5,737 nt of DNA, taken from positions 1-5,737 of the forward strand of contig JAUVSX010000227.1 of NCBI GenBank assembly GCA_030596915.1, read 5' to 3'. The first letter of the stretch is position 1; each line of letters begins with the position of its first letter. The position numbers and the translations under genes were made by a program. This DNA is from Chloroflexota bacterium (GTDB lineage: Bacteria > Chloroflexota > Anaerolineae > B4-G1). A model generated the notes under the pieces. The model saw only the letters and a program-made list of their open reading frames with translations. It ran no database searches and was not told the DNA's origin. Below are positions 1 to 5,609 of this stretch, in pieces.

Positions 1-1
1 C

Positions 2-550
2 GTATTGTTGCTGTTTCTGGGCGGCGCGACGGGACAGATGGCCTCTGCGTTCCTCATCGTCGTGCTTATCCTGATGGACTCGTTGGATGGCATTGTTGCC
101 AGACGCCGTGGCCAACAGACTCTTGTGGGGAGCGCGCTCGATATCGCTGCGGACAGGGCCGTGGAGATCGTGCTGTGGGTGACCTTCGCCCAACTGCGAC
201 TGATCTCGGTCGCTATTCCCATCATCGTCGTCATTCGGGGCGCGCTGACCGATTCCATCCGCAGCGTAGCCCTGCAGAATGGTCAATCCGCGCACAGCAT
301 GATGCGCTCGAAGTGGGGGCGCTGGCTGGTGGCCTCGGGGGTGATGAGGAGTAGCTATGGTGTCGCCAAGGGATTCTCCTTCACCCTGCTGGCGCTCGCG
401 CTGGGGCTAACGTCGGGGGGGTATGAGGCTGCGGAAGCGGTCTGGGTGGCCGGGGTGGCCCTCGCGTGGGTCTCCGTGGCCTTCTGTGTCCTGCGAGGAT
501 TGCCGGTGATCCTCGAGGCGGGCCCCCTGTTCAAGGCCCCCGAGTCGTAA
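2..550 (+). CDS. CDP-alcohol phosphatidyltransferase, 5'-truncated by window edge
   Basis: Integral membrane enzyme that transfers a phosphatidyl group from CDP-diacylglycerol (or a similar CDP-lipid) to an alcohol, with loss of CMP. The reading frame is open from base 2, so the true start lies upstream; about 182 residues are visible. The family signature D-x2-DG-x2-AR-x8-G-x3-D-x3-D is complete: counting from the first visible codon, D26, D29, G30, A33, R34, G43, D47 and D51. These residues bind metal and the CDP-lipid and supply catalysis. Hydrophobic helices flank the motif, and at least three more follow to the C-terminus. The acceptor alcohol (glycerol phosphate, inositol phosphate or other) cannot be decided from this fragment. 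The gene ends 18 bases before the acyltransferase gene, in the same direction and phase, so the two are probably co-transcribed. Family call is secure; substrate is open. Confidence 0.93.
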   Translation, partial: VLLLFLGGATGQMASAFLIVVLILMDSLDGIVARRRGQQTLVGSALDIAADRAVEIVLWVTFAQLRLISVAIPIIVVIRGALTDSIRSVALQNGQSAHSMMRSKWGRWLVASGVMRSSYGVAKGFSFTLLALALGLTSGGYEAAEAVWVAGVALAWVSVAFCVLRGLPVILEAGPLFKAPES

Positions 551-568
551 GCGAGGGCTGGTATCGGG

Positions 569-1474
569 ATGCGCCTCGAAGATCTTGCCGAAAGCGAATT
601 TGCTCTCCGGGCGGCTGTGGCATTTTGCCGGCACACCCCGCGCTGGGTGGGGCACGCGGTGGCCCGGGGGGCTGCCTGGATCGCCAACCGGGGCGAGATG
701 GAAATCCACGCGACGGTGCAAGAGAATCTGCGCCACGTTCTTGGGCCGGGCGCGGATGATGCGACGCTTCGCGAGGCGGCGCGCCGCGTCATCGTGCACT
801 TCGCGCAGGCCAATTACGACTTCTTTCACGTTGCCGGCCGGCCCGCCGAGGAGATACTCGCCGCGGTACGAGTCCCGGAGCGCGCGACAGCGCGCATGAG
901 AGGCGAGCTGGCGAAGGGTCGGGGCGTGCTGGTGCTGTTCGCCCATATGAGTAACTTCGACCTGGCTGGCGTAGGCCTGGCGGCGACCGGGCTACCGCTG
1001 CAGGTTCTTTCTCTGGCGAACCCGACAACGACATTTCGCCTGCAGAACCGCGTGCGGGCGGAGGCCGGCATGGCCGTAATGCCCATCTCCCCTGAGACGC
1101 TCCGCGCGGCAATGCGGTCGCTCAGAAGCGGAGGGATCGTCGTTTCCAGCATGGACCGGCCGGTCCCGCGAGAGGAGGACCTCGTAGATGTGTTTGGCGA
1201 GCCATCCTACGTGCCCCTTGGTCCGGCGCGGATGGCGTTCATGACCAAGGCGACGATCTTCATCGCCACGTGTTGGTTTGACACCGCCGAGGGCTATACG
1301 CTAGATATCCTGGGGCCCATCGAGGCAGTGCGGAGTGGAGACCGCCGGCAGGACATTCTCACGAACACGCGCCGGCTAGCCGGTCACCTGGAGGAGTTCG
1401 TGCGCGCGCGGCCGGAGCAGTGGATGATGTTCCATCCCTTCTGGCCTATGAAGCCGGGGAAAGTCTCAGGATGA
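569..1474 (+). CDS. Lysophospholipid/lipid acyltransferase, LpxL/HtrB/PatA family
   Basis: Predicted membrane-associated acyltransferase of 301 residues, the usual length for the LpxL (HtrB)/PatA group, which moves a fatty acyl chain onto a glycolipid or phospholipid. The catalytic motif is H-X4-D: H126 and D131 within AHMSNFD, with Asp as in the PatA branch where classical LpxL proteins usually have Glu. Other family blocks follow in order: a basic block near N151-R163, the SMDRP block near 194-198, the PLGPARMAF block near 216-224, and the terminal RPEQW-x3-HPFWP segment at 281-293. The ATG at 569 has a GAGGG element about ten bases upstream. It lies directly behind the CDP-alcohol phosphatidyltransferase, an order resembling PI-phosphate synthase plus PatA in actinobacteria. 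No other LPS genes are seen, so I infer acylation of a glycerophospholipid-type glycolipid rather than lipid A. Acceptor unknown. Confidence 0.9.
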   Translation: MRLEDLAESEFALRAAVAFCRHTPRWVGHAVARGAAWIANRGEMEIHATVQENLRHVLGPGADDATLREAARRVIVHFAQANYDFFHVAGRPAEEILAAVRVPERATARMRGELAKGRGVLVLFAHMSNFDLAGVGLAATGLPLQVLSLANPTTTFRLQNRVRAEAGMAVMPISPETLRAAMRSLRSGGIVVSSMDRPVPREEDLVDVFGEPSYVPLGPARMAFMTKATIFIATCWFDTAEGYTLDILGPIEAVRSGDRRQDILTNTRRLAGHLEEFVRARPEQWMMFHPFWPMKPGKVSG

Positions 1475-1536
1475 GCGGGCCGAGGGGCGCAGCGAGTCGT
1501 CACAGAACGAGGATGGCTGTGGGGCGCCTGGCGTGC

Positions 1537-1544
1537 AGGGAGGG
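1537..1544 (+). promoter_or_regulatory. Strong Shine-Dalgarno that decides the dehydrogenase start
   Basis: The sequence AGGGAGGG contains GGAGG, ending four bases before the ATG at 1548. It supports ATG 1548 rather than the in-frame GTG at 1533, which would place this element inside the coding region. The protein from 1548 begins MKAVVIE, the usual N-terminus of zinc-containing medium-chain dehydrogenases. Confidence 0.8.
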
Positions 1545-1547
1545 TTG

Positions 1548-2558
1548 ATGAAGGCAGTCGTGATCGAAGCGCCGCACCAGCTTGCTGTGCGAGACGTTCC
1601 CGACCCTCAGGCTGCGCCTGACGAAGTGGTCGTGGCAGTAGCGGCGGTGGGGCTCTGCGGGACAGATCTGCACATCTACGCGGGCGAGTATGACGGCGAC
1701 TACCCAATCGTACCCGGCCACGAGGTGGTCGGGACGATCGTTGATTTAGGCAAAGATGTGCGCGGTCTGTCAGCCGGGATGCGCGTGACCTTCGATCCCA
1801 ACGTGGCCTGCGGACAGTGCCACTTCTGCCGCCGGCTGCGCTTCAACCACTGCCTGAACTGGCAGGGCATCGGTGTTACGCGCAACGGGGGCCTCGCCGA
1901 GCGCGTGGCGGTCCCTGCGAAAGCCATCTATGCCATCGACGACCTGCCCTTCGACGTGGCTGTCTTCACTGAGCCTTTGTCGTGTGTCGTCTGGGGCCTG
2001 CAACGTGCAACCCCAGCGCTGGCGGAGCGGGTGCTCATCTTCGGCGCGGGTCCCATTGGCCTGCTGATGATGCAGGCCGTACGGTGCGCAGGCGCTGGGC
2101 AGGTCGTCGTGACCGATCTGCAACCGGATCGGCTCGAATTGGCGACGGCCCTCGGTGCGGATGCGGTCGTCGCAGCGAGCGGTCCCGTGGCGGCTTCCCT
2201 GATGCGGTGGGCTCCCTATGGCTACGATATGGTCATCGACGCCACGGGCGTGCCTGAGGTTGTGGCGGGGTGCTTCGAATATGTGACACGCGGCGGCCAG
2301 GTGCTGCTCTTTGGCGTGTGCCCGGAGGATGCGACAATCCAGTTCAGCCCGTTCGATCTCTTCCGGCGCGACATCTCGGTGTATGGGTCCTTCGCCGTGA
2401 ACGTGACCTTTGGGCCGGCCCTCGAGCTGTTGCGCTCCGGGGCGGTGCAGGTCGAGCCCTTGATCTCACACCGCTTCTGTTTGGAAGAGTTCCCCGAGGC
2501 GCTCGAGATGGCGCTGGCCCGGTCCGAGCCGTTGATGAAGGTGCTGATCGAACCGTAA
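1548..2558 (+). CDS. Zinc-dependent alcohol/polyol dehydrogenase (MDR superfamily)
   Basis: Cytosolic NAD(P)-dependent oxidoreductase of 336 residues, a typical length for the zinc-containing medium-chain dehydrogenases (sorbitol, arabinitol, threonine and related alcohol dehydrogenases). The catalytic domain carries the zinc ligands C37 (GLCGTD) and H58-E59 (PGHEVVG), plus E142 in EPLSCV, a conserved position in the polyol branch. Four structural-zinc cysteines are present at 88, 91, 94 and 102 (C-x2-C-x2-C-x7-C). The Rossmann domain has GAGPIG at 166-171. An aspartate at 189 ends the second beta strand (VVVTDLQPDR), which favours NAD over NADP. The segment FGVCPEDATIQFSPFDLFRRD resembles arabinitol/polyol dehydrogenases, but the substrate cannot be fixed. 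The gene starts 73 bases after the acyltransferase in the same direction. Whether it shares that transcript is unclear, because no promoter or terminator is evident between them. Confidence 0.93.
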   Translation: MKAVVIEAPHQLAVRDVPDPQAAPDEVVVAVAAVGLCGTDLHIYAGEYDGDYPIVPGHEVVGTIVDLGKDVRGLSAGMRVTFDPNVACGQCHFCRRLRFNHCLNWQGIGVTRNGGLAERVAVPAKAIYAIDDLPFDVAVFTEPLSCVVWGLQRATPALAERVLIFGAGPIGLLMMQAVRCAGAGQVVVTDLQPDRLELATALGADAVVAASGPVAASLMRWAPYGYDMVIDATGVPEVVAGCFEYVTRGGQVLLFGVCPEDATIQFSPFDLFRRDISVYGSFAVNVTFGPALELLRSGAVQVEPLISHRFCLEEFPEALEMALARSEPLMKVLIEP

Positions 2559-2601
2559 GAGGTTAGTGCAACGGTGCGGCGCGTCGGTGCATGCGTGCGT
2601 T

Positions 2602-2621
2602 GAGATACGCGCAAATATCTC
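2602..2621. repeat. Short inverted repeat upstream of the DinB-like gene
   Basis: GAGATA at 2602-2607 and TATCTC at 2616-2621 are perfect six-base inverted arms around an eight-base centre. The repeat lies 22 to 41 bases before the ATG of the DinB-like gene and just upstream of its candidate Shine-Dalgarno. It could be an operator or a small hairpin, but six-base arms can occur by chance and no clear promoter hexamers frame it. Confidence 0.25.
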
Positions 2622-2642
2622 TGAGGGGCATGGGTTTACATA

Positions 2643-3125
2643 ATGGGGCGGCGTGTCGACGCACTGGGCGCGAGGCTGAGGAAGGGTGTGGCTCGGTTGG
2701 AGCGCATCTTCAGCAGCCTTACAGACGACCAATGGGCGCGAGTAGCCTATCCGGGACCCCCCGCGTGGACGGTGCGCGATGTGGCGGCACACCTGTTGTC
2801 AGCCGAGGATGGGCTACGGGGCGTGGGCCAGGGGGTGGAAGCCGGCGCGCCTGGCGCGCCACAGGGCGTTGACTATGACGGCCTGAATGCCGACGAGCAA
2901 TGCCGCCTGGCGGGTATTCCCACGGCCCAGTTGTTGGGTGGCCTGGTAGCTTCCCGAAGGGCAACGATCGCGTGGGTGGAGACGCTGGCTGATGCGCAGC
3001 TTGACCTGCAGGGCCGGCACCCGGCACTCGGTGAGATCACGCTCGAGACCCACATCAATGCCATATACGGGCACTCGCTGATGCACCTGCGCGATCTGCG
3101 GCCCCTCCTCGCGGATGCGTCCTAA
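2643..3125 (+). CDS. DinB-like / MDMPI-type metal-binding four-helix protein
   Basis: A 160-residue cytosolic protein with the marks of the DinB superfamily (DinB_2 / mycothiol-dependent maleylpyruvate isomerase N-terminal fold): a long amphipathic first helix, then PPAWTVRDVAAHL around 39-51, where W42 and H50 match the usual W-[ST]-x-R-[DE]-x3-H block. A last helix contains H144-x3-H148 (GHSLMHLRDL). H50, H144 and H148 would form the metal triad. Members include thiol-dependent S-transferases and many uncharacterised stress or housekeeping proteins; no specific reaction can be assigned. The ATG at 2643 has GAGGGG about fourteen bases upstream, rather far. An in-frame GTG at 2655 is a possible alternative. 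The preceding 84-base gap contains an inverted repeat, so this gene may have its own control. Residues about 68-75 (GAPGAPQG) form a low-complexity loop between helices. Confidence 0.8.
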   Translation: MGRRVDALGARLRKGVARLERIFSSLTDDQWARVAYPGPPAWTVRDVAAHLLSAEDGLRGVGQGVEAGAPGAPQGVDYDGLNADEQCRLAGIPTAQLLGGLVASRRATIAWVETLADAQLDLQGRHPALGEITLETHINAIYGHSLMHLRDLRPLLADAS

Positions 3126-3256
3126 GTCCTACGATGGCGCGCACGGCGATTGTTCCAAGCTCCGTCGGCCAGGCCTGGGACAGCTCTTCACGCGAGCCGT
3201 CGCTGTCGGGTCGATCGTATCAGTTGCCGTTGGAGTAGCAAGGGCGAGCTAAATCC
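3126..3256. other. Intergenic junction between converging genes
   Basis: This 131-base stretch separates the DinB-like gene (plus) from the murJ-family gene (minus). I looked for bidirectional terminators and found no GC-rich hairpin followed by a T-run on either strand. The only palindrome is CCAGGCCTGG at 3169-3178, which has no loop and is not terminator-like. A 34-codon ATG frame (3134-3238, plus) has no ribosome-binding site or recognisable content. Nothing here is supported as a gene. Confidence 0.6.
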
Positions 3257-4894
3257 TTACCCCCGCCGCCGGAGTAGCGCGGGCAGCGCGCGGATCTCCT
3301 CGCTGCCCAGCAGAACCACTGCGACTACATAGGTGACGCCGCCGATCAGCAAGCCCCCAGCCGCGGTCACGGCCACGCCTGCATCAGGAACGAGCGCGCG
3401 GAATCCGATGACGGCGGCGCCCATCAAGGCTGAGGCGACCAAGGTCCGCGCCAGCGAAGAAGCTATCTTGCGCCCTTCCATTCCGCCCAAGCGGTGTCCC
3501 GCCACAAGCAGCAGGATGATTACCTGCAGACAGACCGCCAGCGAGTTGGCGAGGGCGATAGAGCCGTGGGCGAGCGACGGCAGCAACAGCCAAGCCAATA
3601 CCGCGTTGACCACGAACCCAGCAAGCGCAGCAAAGAAGGGCGTCCACATATCGCGCTGGGCGTAGAAGAGCCTGCTGGCGACCTCGAGGGCGCCGTGGCC
3701 GAGCAATCCAAGGGCGAAGAACTGGAGCGCCCAGACGACACGGGCTGTAGCCAGTGCGTCGAACGCACCGCGCTGGAGGAACACCGTCGTCAGTGGGCGG
3801 CCGAGCGTCAAGAGGCCGACCGCGGCAGGTATCGCGAGCAGTAACACCATCCGCAACGCCCACGAGCCCGTGCGGCTCAGCCCTCGGCGGTCTCCGCTGT
3901 TGGCGAGCTCGGCCAACGTCGGGAAGACCGCAACCCCCACGGCAGTGCCGATGATCGTTTCCGGAAACTGCATAAGCCGCCAGGCGTACTCGTATGCCGA
4001 GATCGCGCCGGCGGGCAGTTGCGAGCCGAGGAAGGTTGGCAGTACGAAGTTCAGGTAGGTCACGCCCAGGCCCATAACGCGGGGGCCCATCATCCCGAGC
4101 ACAATGCGCAAATCGGGGTGCCTCAAGCTGGGCCACCACCGGGCGCCAAAGTAGATCAATCCAGGGACAAGAACGAGGAAATAGACGACAGAGCCCGCCA
4201 AGCCGCCCCAGGCCAGGCCGAAGACGCCCCATCGGGGAGCCAGCAGCAGGGTGCCGGCGATGCGACCGAGCGTATAGCAGATGGGGGCGAGGGCGGGAAG
4301 CAGGAAGTGTTGGTAGGCGCGCAGCGCTCCCATCAGAATGCCGCTGCTCGTGAACAGGACGGTCTGCAGCAGCACAATCCTCATCAACTGGGACGCGAGC
4401 AGTGTGTGCTCGGCGTCGAAGCCTGGGGCCACAGCCTCGATGACCTGGAAAGAGAAGATCATAGCGACGATGCTGACAGCAACGACGACGATTAGCGCCA
4501 AGTTGATTACCGTCGACACGAGCCGCCAAACGCCCTCGTGATCGCGCTCGGCGATGCGCGCCGTGAGGACCGGAATGAGGGTGCTCGCCATCACACTACC
4601 GGCGATGAGTGTGAAGATGCCATCAGGAAGCTCGAAAGCCGCGTAATAGGCATCGAGGACTGCGGTGGCGCCGAAGGCGTTGCTGACCACGGTGTCGCGG
4701 ACGAGGGCGAGGAGCTTGTCGACACCGAAAAGGACAGCCAGGAGCATAGCGGAGCGCGCCACGTGTGCGCTGACCGCAGAGGATCGCGTGGGAGGTGGCT
4801 GTTCGGGGGGCGGTTGCACGGGGTCAGTCGTAGCGGCCACACATGGCGAAAACGGTTGGCGAAAGATCAGCCTCTGGGCGCAGGAGCGGATCAC
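3257..4894 (-). CDS. murJ: MurJ/MviN-family lipid II flippase
   Basis: Polytopic inner-membrane protein of the MOP exporter superfamily that flips the peptidoglycan precursor lipid II to the outer face. At 545 residues it fits the family (about 500-550, fourteen helices). Family blocks: LLALVRDTVVSNAFG at 61-75, LDAYYAAFELPD at 80-91, ILMGALRAYQHFLLPALAP at 186-204, YEYAWRLMQFPETIIGTAVG at 301-320, RLFYAQRDMWTP at 408-419. Aligned from memory to E. coli MurJ, K60 takes the place of R18, R66 of R24, D81 of D39 and R306 of R270, while F94 replaces R52 and Q309 replaces E273. The first 48 residues are a proline-rich, probably cytosolic tail before helix 1. The GTG at 4894 directly follows an in-frame stop and lacks a good Shine-Dalgarno; V19 (GTG) or M50 are alternatives. 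It lies 44 bases behind the DUF456 gene, so probably in one transcription unit with it. Confidence 0.93.
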   Translation of the reverse strand: MIRSCAQRLIFRQPFSPCVAATTDPVQPPPEQPPPTRSSAVSAHVARSAMLLAVLFGVDKLLALVRDTVVSNAFGATAVLDAYYAAFELPDGIFTLIAGSVMASTLIPVLTARIAERDHEGVWRLVSTVINLALIVVVAVSIVAMIFSFQVIEAVAPGFDAEHTLLASQLMRIVLLQTVLFTSSGILMGALRAYQHFLLPALAPICYTLGRIAGTLLLAPRWGVFGLAWGGLAGSVVYFLVLVPGLIYFGARWWPSLRHPDLRIVLGMMGPRVMGLGVTYLNFVLPTFLGSQLPAGAISAYEYAWRLMQFPETIIGTAVGVAVFPTLAELANSGDRRGLSRTGSWALRMVLLLAIPAAVGLLTLGRPLTTVFLQRGAFDALATARVVWALQFFALGLLGHGALEVASRLFYAQRDMWTPFFAALAGFVVNAVLAWLLLPSLAHGSIALANSLAVCLQVIILLLVAGHRLGGMEGRKIASSLARTLVASALMGAAVIGFRALVPDAGVAVTAAGGLLIGGVTYVVAVVLLGSEEIRALPALLRRRG

Positions 4895-4938
4895 TCAAAC
4901 AGGACGATTCTCCGGCGGCCGAGAAAACGCCCCACGAA

Positions 4939-5451
4939 TCAGCCTCTCAGTGCTTGCCATGTGAAGATGACGATCATCACGACAGCGATCAAGGTCTGGA
5001 AAACGCTCGACAGCAGGCATCCGACAAGCCACCCAGTCGCCGCCTTGGAGGCCTCCTGCCAGTTCTTGCCCTCGCGCCATTCCATCAGCACCACGCCGAG
5101 CAGGGCTCCAAGGATGCCGCCGGGGATAGCGCCTACTCCGAAGAAGAGCGCGCCTGCGAGAGCGCCGACCGCGCCCCCAACGGCGCCGACGAGCATCGAT
5201 CTCCAGGATGCGCCGCCGACGCTGGCGCCGATCTGGCTCGTCCACAGATCGGTGGTGAGGCCGATCCCGGCCAGAATGGTGAGGGTCGTGAACGTGACCG
5301 GGTCGATCGTTGCGAAACGTTCGGCGAGCGCGTAGATCAGCGCGGTGAGCCAGATCAAGCCGATGCCGGGCAGGATCGGCACGAAGACGCCGACCAGCCC
5401 GCCGAACATCGCCACGATCGCGACCAAGAGCGCCCACGTTGGAAGCACCAT
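4939..5451 (-). CDS. DUF456-family glycine-rich membrane protein
   Basis: A 170-residue hydrophobic protein matching the DUF456 family in length and layout; its function is not known. Roughly six membrane segments are visible (about 5-25, 28-45, 52-68, 86-106, 108-124, 140-165). An early VPILPGIGLIW block (24-34) is followed by a central glycine-zipper region (GASVGGAS at 75-82, then G-x3-G spacing from G89 to G119) containing AIPGGILGA (108-116). An EWREGK segment (124-129) forms a polar loop. Glycine zippers favour tight helix packing or oligomers. The ATG at 5451 has an in-frame stop twelve bases upstream (5461-5463) and no Shine-Dalgarno; a GTG is the next codon. The gene begins only 14 bases after the mature 3' end of tRNA-Lys and has no promoter of its own in that gap, so it should be read from the tRNA promoter and continue into murJ. 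Confidence 0.85.
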   Translation of the reverse strand: MVLPTWALLVAIVAMFGGLVGVFVPILPGIGLIWLTALIYALAERFATIDPVTFTTLTILAGIGLTTDLWTSQIGASVGGASWRSMLVGAVGGAVGALAGALFFGVGAIPGGILGALLGVVLMEWREGKNWQEASKAATGWLVGCLLSSVFQTLIAVVMIVIFTWQALRG

Positions 5452-5465
5452 AAGGTTTGCTCAGG

Positions 5466-5539
5466 TGGGCCGTGCAGGATTCGAACCTGCGACCAAAGGC
5501 TTAAAAGGCCCCTGCTCTGCCAGGCTGAGCTAACGGCCC
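5466..5539 (-). tRNA. tRNA-Lys (anticodon TTT)
   Basis: Seventy-four bases fold into a full cloverleaf. Acceptor GGGCCGT (5539-5533) pairs with ACGGCCC (5473-5467). The D stem is GCTC/GAGC with GG at 18-19. The anticodon stem is GGGGC/GCCTT, with two adjacent G-T pairs at its outer end. The loop CTTTTAA puts anticodon TTT at 5505-5503. The variable loop is TGGTC and the T arm is GCAGG-TTCGAAT-CCTGC. The discriminator A at 5466 fits bacterial lysine tRNAs. The following bases are CCT, so the CCA tail is not encoded and must be added by nucleotidyltransferase. A sigma-70-like promoter lies immediately upstream. Confidence 0.97.
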
Positions 5540-5545
5540 CGGAAA

Positions 5546-5574
5546 AGTATAGCATATGGGAGGCGATTGGGCAA
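5546..5574 (-). promoter_or_regulatory. Sigma-70-type promoter of tRNA-Lys, extended -10
   Basis: On the minus strand, TTGCCC at 5574-5569 (four of six matches to TTGACA) is followed by a 17-base spacer and TATACT at 5551-5546 (five of six matches to TATAAT). TG one base before the -10 (5554-5553) makes it an extended -10. After the -10 come TTTCC and then the G-run that starts the tRNA, so the start point falls at 5540 or 5539. No transcription data are available; the call rests on hexamers, ideal spacing and position. Confidence 0.75.
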
Positions 5575-5580
5575 TTGGGG

Positions 5581-5608
5581 TCCCTGGGTGCGCGGACGTC
5601 TCGTCCGC
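5581..5608. repeat. REP-like palindromic element next to transposase gene
   Basis: GCGGACG (5592-5598) and CGTCCGC (5602-5608) are perfect seven-base arms around TCT, preceded on the plus strand by CCTGGGTGC, which may be part of the unit. One base separates the hairpin from the stop codon of the REP-associated transposase end at 5610. Short GC-rich palindromes beside such transposases are the expected substrates of that family. No T-run follows the hairpin on the transposase strand, so it is a poor intrinsic terminator. Only one copy is in the window, so repetition in the genome is inferred. Confidence 0.6.
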
Positions 5609-5609
5609 A

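Noticed and set aside
1533..1547. GTG at 1533 as start of the dehydrogenase
   Set aside because: It would put the strong Shine-Dalgarno inside the gene; ATG 1548 gives the normal family N-terminus and good spacing.
3169..3178. CCAGGCCTGG palindrome as a bidirectional terminator
   Set aside because: No loop and no T-run on either strand; likely chance.
3134..3238. Short plus-strand frame of 34 codons (begins MARTAIVPSS) in the convergent junction
   Set aside because: No Shine-Dalgarno, no recognisable motif, and nothing to separate it from chance in GC-rich DNA.
3384..4529. Long minus-strand open frame (381 codons) inside the murJ gene
   Set aside because: It is a frame shadow: Arg/Pro/Gly-rich with no domain, while the overlapping frame is a clear MurJ.
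4538..5335. Plus-strand open frame of 265 codons opposite murJ and the DUF456 gene
   Set aside because: Composition is typical of an antisense shadow, it spans the gap between two well-supported genes, and it has no family resemblance.
4895..5437. Minus-strand 180-codon frame overlapping the DUF456 gene
   Set aside because: Extremely Arg-rich, out of frame with the recognisable membrane protein, no domain.
5592..5608. The hairpin beside the transposase as a simple intrinsic terminator
   Set aside because: No U-tract follows it on the transposase strand; the REP-like explanation fits its position and partner better.
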